DNA from: Niastella sp. OAS944
Lineage (GTDB): Bacteria > Bacteroidota > Bacteroidia > Chitinophagales > Chitinophagaceae
DNA: 64,000 nt
Direction: 5' to 3'
Assembly (NCBI GenBank): GCA_024809215.1
Contig: JANUBW010000008.1
Span: 186,001 to 250,000 of the forward strand
The position numbers and the translations under genes are program-made. The notes below the pieces were generated by a model that ran no database searches, was not told the origin of the DNA, and saw nothing but the letters and a program-made list of their open reading frames with translations. Of this stretch, positions 9,461 to 17,345 are shown piece after piece. Each line of letters starts with the position of its first letter. Position 1 is the stretch's first letter.

Positions 9461-9925
9461 ATGAAATCCTACAAAGCGAATAATAAGAATGAGCTTTATT
9501 ACATCTTTGTATATATTGCCCTATTGATAGTTGGGGTGGCGTTAACTAAAAAGCCAATGACGGCCCTGTATGCAGGGGGCATTTTTATACCGCTGGCTGT
9601 GCTTTACATTCTGTTTTATACCCGGCTTACCGAAATACAGGTAGATAGTAAGAAAGGTACACTCACCGCTATTTATAGCAGTCATATAAAGAAGAAAAGA
9701 AAACAGGTATTTAAGATCGCAAATCTTGAATGGGGATATAAACAGGGAGACACGGCTAAACAAGCGGTGTGTTTAATTTATGATTGCGGTAAAGAAGTAG
9801 TGAAGCTAAAGTCCGACAAAGACGGCTGGAAGAATGAAGCCATGTACTACCTTGTTACTGACCTGGAAAAACTAGGTGTAAAAAGAAGATTCACCGGTTA
9901 TATGATGAAGGATGCCCAGCTGTAA
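9461..9925 (+). CDS. Small membrane protein of unknown function
   Basis: A 154-residue protein with two membrane helices (about 12-28 and 35-53). A soluble C-terminal part with alternating beta strands (LTEIQVDSKKGTLTAIY) resembles bacterial PH-like membrane domains by pattern only. It opens a same-strand run of six genes with gaps of 1-53 bases (9461-13922), probably one transcript. No family recognised. Confidence 0.7.
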   Translation: MKSYKANNKNELYYIFVYIALLIVGVALTKKPMTALYAGGIFIPLAVLYILFYTRLTEIQVDSKKGTLTAIYSSHIKKKRKQVFKIANLEWGYKQGDTAKQAVCLIYDCGKEVVKLKSDKDGWKNEAMYYLVTDLEKLGVKRRFTGYMMKDAQL

Positions 9926-9951
9926 ATCGAAAATGTACTATAAGCCCTAAT

Positions 9952-10752
9952 ATGAAAAGAATGCTCCTAAAGACTTTATTGATAATTGCAATTGGATACC
10001 TGCTCATCTGCGTATTGCTTTACCTGTTTCAGGAAAAGCTGATCTTTTTTCCGCAGAAACTGACAAAGGACTATCGCTTTACATTCAATCAGCCATTTGA
10101 AGAACTTAACATACCCGTAAGCGACAAAACTAATTTGCATGGACTGTTATTTAAAGCGGACAGTTCGAAAGGCGTTGTGTTTTATTTGCATGGAAATGGC
10201 GGCGCGCTCGATTCCTGGGGCGAGGTGGCGCAAACCTATACCAATTTGAATTATGATGTGTTCCTGTTAGATTACCGGGGTTATGGCAAAAGCGAAGGTT
10301 CTATAAGCGGACAAAAGCAATTATTTAACGACGTTCAAACTGTGTATGATACGCTGAAGAACAGGTACAGCGAAAACAAGATAGTAGTGCTGGGGTATTC
10401 GATTGGTTCGGGCCTTGCCTGCCAGGTGGCATCAAATAATAACCCGGCCTTGCTTATATTGCAGGCGCCTTATTATAGCCTTACGGATATGATGCGGCAT
10501 GCTTATCCTATTATTCCCACCTTTATTTTAAAGTATAAGTTCGAAACGAATAATTATATAAAGAACTGTAAATCGCCCGTGGTTATTTTTCATGGTAACC
10601 AGGATGAAGTGATCTACTATGGCTCTTCATTAAAATTGCAATCACATTTTAAACAACACGATACCCTTATTACATTAGAAGGCCAGTCGCACAATGGAAT
10701 AACCGATAACCCCGTTTACCAGGCCGAGCTGAAGCGAATATTAAATAAGTAA
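9952..10752 (+). CDS. Membrane-anchored alpha/beta hydrolase (ABHD13/Bem46-like)
   Basis: A 266-residue protein with one N-terminal membrane helix (about 5-27) and a complete serine hydrolase core. The oxyanion strand is FYLHGNGG (77-84), the nucleophile is Ser150 in GYSIGS, the acid is Asp218 in GNQDEV, and the base is His247 in SHNGI. The order and the short lid fit Bem46/ABHD13-type hydrolases, which act on esters or thioesters at membranes. The gene ends one base before the ATP-grasp gene starts, which supports co-transcription. The substrate is unknown. Confidence 0.87.
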   Translation: MKRMLLKTLLIIAIGYLLICVLLYLFQEKLIFFPQKLTKDYRFTFNQPFEELNIPVSDKTNLHGLLFKADSSKGVVFYLHGNGGALDSWGEVAQTYTNLNYDVFLLDYRGYGKSEGSISGQKQLFNDVQTVYDTLKNRYSENKIVVLGYSIGSGLACQVASNNNPALLILQAPYYSLTDMMRHAYPIIPTFILKYKFETNNYIKNCKSPVVIFHGNQDEVIYYGSSLKLQSHFKQHDTLITLEGQSHNGITDNPVYQAELKRILNK

Positions 10753-10753
10753 C

Positions 10754-11476
10754 ATGTATATGGCGCCCATACTTTTAATACCCGAAAAAACAGACGTAGA
10801 GGTTGAACAGGTGGTTACTGCCTATACCAATCGAGGCGGTCGTGTTAAACGTCTTGGTAAATATTGGGTAAAGGATGAGGAACTGGCCGCCGAACAAATA
10901 GCCATATACGGTAACCAGGCTTTTGCGTTGGTGTTGGCTCAAATATATGGGCTTGAATTGCTTTCGCCCGACGATACATTGATTACCCGGCTTGAACATA
11001 CATGGACCAAACGAACAGTTGAATTAAAACAACTGGGAAATATTAAGGAAACCGATTTCCCGGTTTTTATTAAACCTGTAATTCCAAAAATGTTTTTAGC
11101 AGGCGTATTTCAAAATATAACGGATCTCAAAAAGGCGACTGAAGGCCTGCCCAATACCGAAGAAATACTGGTTTCAACTGTTATTGATAACATACAGGCA
11201 GAAGCGCGGTGTTATTTACTGAATGGCGAGGTGCAGGATATTGCTTTTTACGAGGGAAGTGCCGATCTGTCAGCCGGAAAGGTGTTTGTTGCCGCATTTG
11301 CAACTGCCAATAAAGAACAATTACCGGCAGCAGTAGTTGCAGATATTGCTTATGCCCCACAAACCGGCTGGTTTGTACTGGAATTTAATGCCTGTTGGGG
11401 AGCTGGTTTAAATAGCTGCAACGCAGAAAACGTGCTCAATTGTATACTTGCTGCAACATTTAATGTTGGCCGATAG
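10754..11476 (+). CDS. ATP-grasp domain protein
   Basis: A 240-residue protein that fits the compact ATP-grasp fold. There is an N-terminal pre-grasp part, a lysine on a strand as FPVFIKPV (about 104-111), IQAEARCYLLNGEVQDIAFY as the central grasp strand, and WFVLEFNACWGAGLNSC near the C-terminus, where the Glu/Asn pair would bind magnesium. ATP-grasp enzymes ligate a carboxylate to an amine or thiol using ATP. The partner substrate is unknown. It sits between a serine hydrolase and a lipoprotein. The start ATG lies one base after the upstream stop codon. Confidence 0.75.
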   Translation: MYMAPILLIPEKTDVEVEQVVTAYTNRGGRVKRLGKYWVKDEELAAEQIAIYGNQAFALVLAQIYGLELLSPDDTLITRLEHTWTKRTVELKQLGNIKETDFPVFIKPVIPKMFLAGVFQNITDLKKATEGLPNTEEILVSTVIDNIQAEARCYLLNGEVQDIAFYEGSADLSAGKVFVAAFATANKEQLPAAVVADIAYAPQTGWFVLEFNACWGAGLNSCNAENVLNCILAATFNVGR

Positions 11477-11529
11477 AGCTTGCATAAACAAAAGCTTTTA
11501 CGACATTTGCGTCAGAAATCCCCTAAACT

Positions 11530-12681
11530 ATGAAGAATCTGGTAAAGATCCTTACCCTTATTACGTTGATATACAGTTGCCAGGGCCCCATTGGAAACGA
11601 AACTTCTTTAACGGGGAAGCAAACCAGGTCAATAGACACCATGCAGCCTGAAGCGCTTGTTGAGGCTAATGTAACTGAACCACCACAAATAGAATATCCC
11701 GATTTTTCCATTCCGGCAACAGATTTTATGCTGATGTCGTACATCGCTTTTTCAGAAAATGAATTAATAAGGGTCGACCGTAAAGCCAATATCCAGGAAG
11801 AATGGGTGTTTGATCAAACCCTGAAAACAGATACTGCCGAATACCAGGTATATCAAATAGGCCATGATGCTGCCGAGGCAAGTGGCGAAAATCAGCACTT
11901 CGTCACCACCCAATGGGTGTATGTTGATACAGCTAAAAAAGAACTGTTTGAATACGATGTAAATGACGAGTGCCTGAATAAATGGACGTATGAAGGAAAC
12001 AAACAGATCTTTTATCCCGTGTACGAATTGTCGCCAAAAACAACGGCCCTTGTAGTGCCTTTAAGTGAAATAGGTGAACGCCGGGGTGTGTTGGATAGTA
12101 TCTTTAATGATATTGCGAAAACAGACGGTGTTTATGAAACAAGAGGAATTCCCAAATCGCATTCTTTGTACGATACAACCGGTATTTATAAACTGGTAAA
12201 GAGCAGTAAACTGGAAGCAGCGTTCAGAACGTATTTTAACCAGGAGTTGTATGTATACGGTACTAATGGATATGTAAAAACAAAAGTGAAAGATATTGTA
12301 TATGGCCTCGATGAATGCATAAGCAACATCTTTGCTTTTTGTTTCGATAAAAAGAGTATTGCAACTATCGGTCGCCCGCTTTTTTGTTCCGAAAAAATGA
12401 TCGATCTTAATTATGCAAAAGAGTACAATAAGATAGAGCAAAGTATACAGGCTTACGAATCAAAACAGCCAAATGATTATTCGGATAGTACTAAAACGAA
12501 AGTGTTTGCACATGTAGGAGATTTTTATTTTACCTATCATGATGATTTTAAGGTTGAACACAAAAGCCATAACTCAAAATGTAAATTCCCCGGCCGCAGT
12601 ATTTATTGGGTAGATGCCAAGAGTTCTGTAGATTGCTTTTGGGCTACCGGCCTCGATTGGTTTGGAATACCCTGCGATTAA
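11530..12681 (+). CDS. Lipoprotein of unknown function
   Basis: A 383-residue protein with a short lipoprotein signal (MKNLVKILTLITLIYSC, lipid-bearing Cys17). The mature part is rich in acidic and aromatic residues and has several cysteines near the C-terminus (CISNIFAFCFD, FCSEK, CKFPGRSIYW, DCFWATGLDWFGIPCD), which may form disulfides outside the cytoplasm. No family is recognised. It is the fourth gene of the 9461-13922 run. Confidence 0.75.
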   Translation: MKNLVKILTLITLIYSCQGPIGNETSLTGKQTRSIDTMQPEALVEANVTEPPQIEYPDFSIPATDFMLMSYIAFSENELIRVDRKANIQEEWVFDQTLKTDTAEYQVYQIGHDAAEASGENQHFVTTQWVYVDTAKKELFEYDVNDECLNKWTYEGNKQIFYPVYELSPKTTALVVPLSEIGERRGVLDSIFNDIAKTDGVYETRGIPKSHSLYDTTGIYKLVKSSKLEAAFRTYFNQELYVYGTNGYVKTKVKDIVYGLDECISNIFAFCFDKKSIATIGRPLFCSEKMIDLNYAKEYNKIEQSIQAYESKQPNDYSDSTKTKVFAHVGDFYFTYHDDFKVEHKSHNSKCKFPGRSIYWVDAKSSVDCFWATGLDWFGIPCD

Positions 12682-12699
12682 TACCATAGCTTAATAACC

Positions 12700-13077
12700 A
12701 TGGCCAACATTCAAATACAACCCGATTGCGGTAACGCACCCCGCAAGCTGTTCCTGAAAGAATTGCTGGTAGCCATTGCTGAAGGTAATGTAAAACATAT
12801 ACAGGAATTGGTACCTGAACAAATTAGCTGGGACATCGTAGGTCAAAAACAAACTACCGGGCTCGATCAGTATTTGAAAGAATTAAAAGGCCACGCCTTG
12901 TGGAAGGCAAAAGAACTTGTGGTTGATACCATCATTACCCACGGCCCCGATGCTTCTGTTAGCGGACAAATAACCGCCGCCGATAAAATAACGTATAAGT
13001 TTTGCGACGTGTACAGATTTAAAAGCGCCGCGGGCGCTACCATAAACTCAATAACTACCTTTCTGATAAGACTATAG
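12700..13077 (+). CDS. NTF2-like (SnoaL-type) fold protein
   Basis: A 125-residue protein with the helix-then-sheet pattern of NTF2-like proteins: KELLVAIAEGNVKHIQELVPEQISWDIVG, then YLKELKG, then strands ending ITTFLIRL. The pocket could bind a small ligand, or the protein may be non-enzymatic. It begins 18 bases after the lipoprotein stop and ends 5 bases before the next start, so it belongs to the same run. Confidence 0.7.
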   Translation: MANIQIQPDCGNAPRKLFLKELLVAIAEGNVKHIQELVPEQISWDIVGQKQTTGLDQYLKELKGHALWKAKELVVDTIITHGPDASVSGQITAADKITYKFCDVYRFKSAAGATINSITTFLIRL

Positions 13078-13082
13078 CTTAC

Positions 13083-13922
13083 ATGAATTCGTCGAAAATA
13101 ATTACATATACAGGCAGAACTATCACCTTTCTGGTACTTACGGTTCTAACCCAAATTGGCGGCCTGGTATATGTAATTAATTTTTCAACGTATAGGTTGA
13201 TTAACCGAAAAGTAAACAACCCATGGCTGCGCAGAGGTTGTAAATTGGGGTCTTTTATTCTCCTTTATACAATTGCTGCTTTTTTAATAGTACCGGTACT
13301 GGTCAAACCCTTTGGTCGTGTACGGCTGCCGGTAAGCACCACTAACCACCTCCGCCCCCTGACGTTTTTAACCTGTTTGCTGAACAGGAATTATGTAAGC
13401 AAAGATCTGAGGGACGTGGCATTACAGGTTGCCGGTGAAATGAACACGAAATACCTAGGTACAGTAGTAAACTACCTCGATGCCAACTTCCCATTCTTCA
13501 ATGGTTTCCCCTTGTTTCCGCACCTCAGCCATAATGATGGCCGCAAGCTCGATCTGGCTTTTTGTTATAAAAACAGCCAATCGATGCAGGAAACCAATGC
13601 GGCGCCATCACCCATCGGTTATGGTATTTGTGAAGAACCAACCGATGAAGAGAACAACACCGCCGCTTTTTGTGCAGAAAAAGGTTACTGGCTGTATAGT
13701 TTTCTAAAGAATGTAATACCGCAGGGAAGTAAAAACGATTTCGTGTTCAACCCGCAAAAAACTAAAACCCTGGTTGAATTATTTGCCAATGACAACCGTA
13801 TAGGTAAAATATTTATTGAACCCCATTTGCAAACGCGCCTGCATATAACCAGCAACAAAATACGCTTTCATGGCTGCCATGCAGTACGGCACGATGACCA
13901 TATTCATGTGCAACTGAAGTGA
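13083..13922 (+). CDS. Probable membrane-anchored LAS-type metallopeptidase (MepA-like)
   Basis: A 279-residue protein with two N-terminal membrane helices (about 13-33 and 54-74). The C-terminal part shows the LAS zinc-site pattern: SHNDGRKLD gives His150 and Asp157 (H-x6-D), and HDDHIHVQ near the end gives His273 and His275 (HxH). The wording HLSHNDGRKLDLAF resembles the SHQxGLDxD motif of the murein endopeptidase MepA. A role in cutting peptidoglycan cross-links is inferred from these motifs. The gene closes the 9461-13922 run, and its stop lies 3 bases from the stop of the convergent NmrA gene, with no terminator between. Confidence 0.65.
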   Translation: MNSSKIITYTGRTITFLVLTVLTQIGGLVYVINFSTYRLINRKVNNPWLRRGCKLGSFILLYTIAAFLIVPVLVKPFGRVRLPVSTTNHLRPLTFLTCLLNRNYVSKDLRDVALQVAGEMNTKYLGTVVNYLDANFPFFNGFPLFPHLSHNDGRKLDLAFCYKNSQSMQETNAAPSPIGYGICEEPTDEENNTAAFCAEKGYWLYSFLKNVIPQGSKNDFVFNPQKTKTLVELFANDNRIGKIFIEPHLQTRLHITSNKIRFHGCHAVRHDDHIHVQLK

Positions 13923-13925
13923 GGT

Positions 13926-14813
13926 TTATCCTGCATACACCCTGGCAAATAATGCAGCAAATTCAGTAAAACTGCGCTTCCCAAAAACAGGGTGTTTATT
14001 TTCCTCATAATGTTTTTCAAGCAATCCTTCGCGAATGGCAATACCCATATCAACAATATAATGTTGCGCAGCTTCCTTTGAGAAGTTATTTTGTAAAAGG
14101 GCCTGTAATAATTGTTCGTCGGGGAATTGTATCCAGGGAAGTTCAGGTTTGCCAATAGCGGCGCCGAGTATCTGTGCAATTTGCCGCCCATTCTTTTTAT
14201 CGCTTACGATATACAAAATGTTCTTACCTGTAAAGGATAGTGAAGAAAGTGCTGTTGCAGCCGCTTCGGCAATATCCTCTGGGTGCGACATAAACAAGTT
14301 ACTTTCTTCCCCGAAATTATTTCCAATAATGCCCTGATATTTAATGAGCCCAATGCTACCGAAAAAGTTGGAATAAAACCCTCCGGGCCGCAGGTGTAAT
14401 ACATTAACTGATGGCAGTTCATTTAGCCAGGTTTCCAGGTTTTGATAGTTGGTAAGCGGTGCGGTGCCTGCCAATGGCGAACCCGAACTGCTTAAATTTA
14501 CCACGTACTTAATATCATTTTCCTGAATGGCCTTAGCATAATTCTTACCAACGGTTACCGTAAATGCATTGTAGTTGGGTACGCTGAAATTGGGTGGTAT
14601 CATACAATAAACGGCATCGCTGCCTGCAAAGGCGTTCTTTACAAAATCATAGTCTTCTACTGAACCAATTAAAGGTGTAGCCTGTAATTGTTGAATGTCG
14701 CCGGCTTTTGCGGCATTGGAGCTAATAACGCGAACATCATGTCCCTGCTTAACTAATTGCATGGTAAGTGCCTTGCTTATGTTTCCTAATGAACCGGTAA
14801 TTGTAATTTTCAT
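13926..14813 (-). CDS. NmrA-family NAD(P)-binding protein
   Basis: A 295-residue atypical short-chain dehydrogenase. The N-terminus MKITITGSLGNISKALTMQL is the nucleotide-binding motif with GxxGxxxxxx spacing. LSSSGSPLAG and LRPGGFYSNF follow in the order expected of NmrA/QorB-like proteins, and the usual Tyr-x3-Lys catalytic pair is not evident. Members act as redox sensors or quinone reductases. The gene is divergent from an HxlR regulator 160 bases away, a common arrangement in which the HxlR protein controls both genes. Confidence 0.85.
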   Translation of the reverse strand: MKITITGSLGNISKALTMQLVKQGHDVRVISSNAAKAGDIQQLQATPLIGSVEDYDFVKNAFAGSDAVYCMIPPNFSVPNYNAFTVTVGKNYAKAIQENDIKYVVNLSSSGSPLAGTAPLTNYQNLETWLNELPSVNVLHLRPGGFYSNFFGSIGLIKYQGIIGNNFGEESNLFMSHPEDIAEAAATALSSLSFTGKNILYIVSDKKNGRQIAQILGAAIGKPELPWIQFPDEQLLQALLQNNFSKEAAQHYIVDMGIAIREGLLEKHYEENKHPVFGKRSFTEFAALFARVYAG

Positions 14814-14849
14814 TTTAATGATTGTTATTGTTGCACAAACCTAAAATGA

Positions 14850-14887
14850 TACTTACTTTTATACAAGTACTTACCCCAAAGTAGGTA
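14850..14887. promoter_or_regulatory. Possible HxlR operator region
   Basis: The sequence TACTTAC occurs at 14850-14856 and 14868-14874, 18 bases apart. The second copy overlaps the palindrome AAGTACTT (14865-14872), and an inverted relative GTAGGTA lies at 14881. The position between the divergent genes fits autoregulation; binding is inferred. Confidence 0.35.
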
Positions 14888-14920
14888 TTGCCGCCTGGCG
14901 GCGGAAATTGCGATTTTGCA

Positions 14921-14970
14921 TTTGTATTCATTTGGAACTTGAGATTTGAAATTGGGAATTTTTAGATTTT
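14921..14970 (+). repeat. Family C phrase repeat (TTTGGAACTTGAGATTTG)
   Basis: A T-rich tract with phrases such as GGAACTTGAGATTTG and ATTGGGAATTT ends 3 bases before the HxlR start. The same wording occurs at 51547-51572 just before pntB, and its reverse complement style occurs at 44141-44171. Confidence 0.6.
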
Positions 14971-14973
14971 ACT

Positions 14974-15372
14974 ATGGCAGCAATTAAAGAATCATCCACT
15001 ATTCAGGAAAATAAGGGTCAGGCGTTTGTAGCCTGCCCGGTAACGTTTGTAATGGAAAAGATCGGCGGGTACTGGAAACCCATTATTTTATTCAATTTAT
15101 TATCTGGTCCCAAAAGGTATAATGAGTTGAAGCGGTCTATCTCCACCATAACCGAAAAGGTATTGATACAACAATTAAAACAATTGGAAAGCGATGGCCT
15201 GCTCATCAGGAAATCGAAACCGGTAGTGCCGCCCTTTGTTACCTACGAATTGTCGAAATCGGGTAAGGCCTTACGTCCCGTTTTATATTCCATGGCCGTA
15301 TGGGCTGTTAATAACAGTGGCAAACAGGGGAAAGCTTTTTCAAAGCAGATGAAAGATTTTCCGATGGAATAA
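14974..15372 (+). CDS. HxlR-family winged-helix regulator
   Basis: A 132-residue single-domain regulator. The conserved HxlR features are CPVTFVMEKIGGYWKPIILF at the N-terminus (Cys followed by the KWxxxIL-type helix), GPKRYNELKRSISTITEKVL as the recognition helix region, and LIRKSKPVVPPFVTYELS as the wing. The N-terminal cysteine is the redox-sensing residue in some members. It is divergent from the NmrA-family gene and probably regulates it. Confidence 0.88.
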   Translation: MAAIKESSTIQENKGQAFVACPVTFVMEKIGGYWKPIILFNLLSGPKRYNELKRSISTITEKVLIQQLKQLESDGLLIRKSKPVVPPFVTYELSKSGKALRPVLYSMAVWAVNNSGKQGKAFSKQMKDFPME

Positions 15373-15406
15373 TAAAATACCTTTATTTGCATTGTACAAT
15401 AATTAA

Positions 15407-16009
15407 TTGGCCACAATAATCTCATATAACGAACAGCAAATACTCAACGGCTTACAACAAGGCGATCGGGAAAGTTTTGAACGCCTGTATCACCTGTACA
15501 GCGAGCCCCTGTATGTTAGTTTACTAAAGTTGGTAAAACATCCCGAAACGGCAGAAGAAATTCTTCAAGACATTTTTATTCAGGTTTGGGAAAAGCGCAA
15601 TACCATCGATATTCATACCAGTGTAAGCGGTTACCTGTTTCGCATTGGTGAGAACAAAGTATATGATTTCTTTCGCAAAACGCGCCGCGACAAAGTGCTT
15701 TATGCCCATGTAAAAGCTGCCGCTTCGGAACAGTATACCCATATTGAAGAAACGCTGTTGTATCGAGAAAACGAACAACTGCTGCACGCGGCCGTAGCGG
15801 CTTTGCCGCCCCAGCGCAGGCAGGTATTTGAGCTTTGTAAATTGCAGGGCAAAACCTACGAGCAGGTAAGCAGCGAGTTGGGCATTTCTACCTCAACCAT
15901 TAACGATCATATAGTTAAAGCTACACGCAGCATTCGCCAGTATTTTTACTCCCACGATAATTCGGCCGGCGCCCTTTTGTTGTTTGCTGCCTGGCTGGCG
16001 CAGAAATAA
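15407..16009 (+). CDS. ECF RNA polymerase sigma-70 factor
   Basis: A 200-residue protein with region 2 (FERLYHLYSEPLYVSLLKLV, ILQDIFIQVWEKR) and region 4 (LPPQRRQVFELCKLQGKTY, LGISTSTINDHIVKATRSI), the length of Bacteroidota FecI-like factors. The frame opens with TTG at 15407; no ATG precedes region 2 in this frame. A TACCTTTA box (15379-15386) may be its promoter. The next gene is a FecR anti-sigma factor, so activity is probably controlled by an outer-membrane signal. Confidence 0.9.
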   Translation: MATIISYNEQQILNGLQQGDRESFERLYHLYSEPLYVSLLKLVKHPETAEEILQDIFIQVWEKRNTIDIHTSVSGYLFRIGENKVYDFFRKTRRDKVLYAHVKAAASEQYTHIEETLLYRENEQLLHAAVAALPPQRRQVFELCKLQGKTYEQVSSELGISTSTINDHIVKATRSIRQYFYSHDNSAGALLLFAAWLAQK

Positions 16010-16080
16010 TTTCTAAAAATATTTATAGTAAGAGCAGATGACAGGCTTTTGCCAAACGTCATTACTATAAACCTTATATA

Positions 16081-17310
16081 GTGTCACAACTTTCGTTTGA
16101 AGAATTATTGCAGAAATATATAAACCAAACCTGTTCCCCGGCCGAAGTTGATCAGCTTTTTGAGCTGTTTGAAAAAGGCGAAGGGGGAGCGGCTGATAAT
16201 GAACTGTTGAAACAACATTTTCAGCAGGGGCTACAGCCTACAGGCTATACTAATGATGCCACGCGCAGGCGCCTGCAGGGCCGCCTCGGCCTTATTAAAC
16301 AACAAATAGCTCCTGAGCCAATTGCCAAAAGAAGAAGCCTGGTTGGCTGGTGGGCGGCTGCCGCTGCTATTACTTTATTGGTGGGTTGTGGCATCTGGTA
16401 TTGGCTTGTAGCCGAAAAACAGGCTGCACCTGCGGTACATCAGGAAGCAGAAGTGCAACCAGGTAGCGATAAGGCGGTACTTACCCTGGCCGATGGTAAA
16501 ACCATTTCCCTCGATAGTTCTACCCAGGGCATTATCGGCCGGCAGGGACAAACTGATATTAACCAACGAGGCGCACAACTTATATATGATGCCTCAAATG
16601 CCTCATCGGGTTCAGCAATATATAATACGCTTTCAACGCCCCGGGGCGCACAGTACCAGCTTACCCTGCCCGATGGTTCAACGGTATGGCTGAATGCTGC
16701 CTCATCTATTCGTTTTCCGGCGGTATTCAACGATTCGGCCCGGGTGGTTTATATAACTGGTGAAGTATATTTCGAAGTGAGTAAACAAGCAAACAAAAAT
16801 GGAAATAGAGTGCCCTTTAATGTTATTATACCGGGAGCTGAGATAAAAGTTTTAGGTACCCATTTTAACATCAATGCGTATGAGGATGAAGATGTAGCGA
16901 GAACGACGTTGCTGGAAGGGGAAGTGAAGGTCGTGAAACATGAAATGGCAAAAAATGCTGAGTCTTCAGTTGTCCTGAAACCAGGCGAACAAGCTGTATT
17001 GTCGCGCGCCCACTCACCACTCACCACTCACCATTCACCACTCACCATAGACCATTCACCAAACCTTGAACAAGTTATGGCCTGGAAGAACGGGCTTTTC
17101 CGCTTCGATGGCGTTGAGCTAAAGACCATGATGCGGCAACTGGCCCGCTGGTATAATGTGGAGGTAACATTTGCACCCGGTGCCCCGGTATCGGAATTAT
17201 TCAACGGCGCCATACAAAGAAGTTTGCAATTATCGCAGGTATTAACGGGCATGGATGCCATGGGTATTCATGTTAAAAGAGAAGGGAAACAACTCATCGT
17301 AATGCCATAG
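16081..17310 (+). CDS. FecR-family anti-sigma factor
   Basis: A 409-residue protein starting with GTG. The cytoplasmic N-terminus (1-85) would hold the sigma factor, one membrane helix spans about 87-110, and the periplasmic FecR domain follows (NTLSTPRGAQYQLTLPDGST; YITGEVYFEVSK; GTHFNINAY; TLLEGEVKV; LKPGEQAVL). The C-terminal part (AWKNGLFRFDGVELKTMMRQ to the end) is the STN-like half. At about residues 311-327 a run of HSPLTTHHSPLTIDHSP replaces the usual short linker; it is encoded by an 8-base repeat (see the repeat at 17010). It lies 71 bases after its sigma gene. Confidence 0.9.
   Translation: MSQLSFEELLQKYINQTCSPAEVDQLFELFEKGEGGAADNELLKQHFQQGLQPTGYTNDATRRRLQGRLGLIKQQIAPEPIAKRRSLVGWWAAAAAITLLVGCGIWYWLVAEKQAAPAVHQEAEVQPGSDKAVLTLADGKTISLDSSTQGIIGRQGQTDINQRGAQLIYDASNASSGSAIYNTLSTPRGAQYQLTLPDGSTVWLNAASSIRFPAVFNDSARVVYITGEVYFEVSKQANKNGNRVPFNVIIPGAEIKVLGTHFNINAYEDEDVARTTLLEGEVKVVKHEMAKNAESSVVLKPGEQAVLSRAHSPLTTHHSPLTIDHSPNLEQVMAWKNGLFRFDGVELKTMMRQLARWYNVEVTFAPGAPVSELFNGAIQRSLQLSQVLTGMDAMGIHVKREGKQLIVMP
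17010..17060 (+). repeat. In-frame tandem phrase repeat (ACTCACC) inside fecR
   Basis: Repeated CACTCACCACTCACC/CATTCACC units, about 51 bases with an 8-base or closely related period, all in frame. The encoded residues are low-complexity His-Ser-Pro-Leu-Thr. The flanking FecR homology continues unbroken. Confidence 0.8.
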
Positions 17311-17345
17311 GGAATTATATAAATTTAAAAAAGAAAGTGTATAAC

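Noticed and set aside
17010-17060. ACTCACC repeats as a CRISPR array
   Set aside because: The units are about 8 bases with no spacers, and they lie in frame in fecR.
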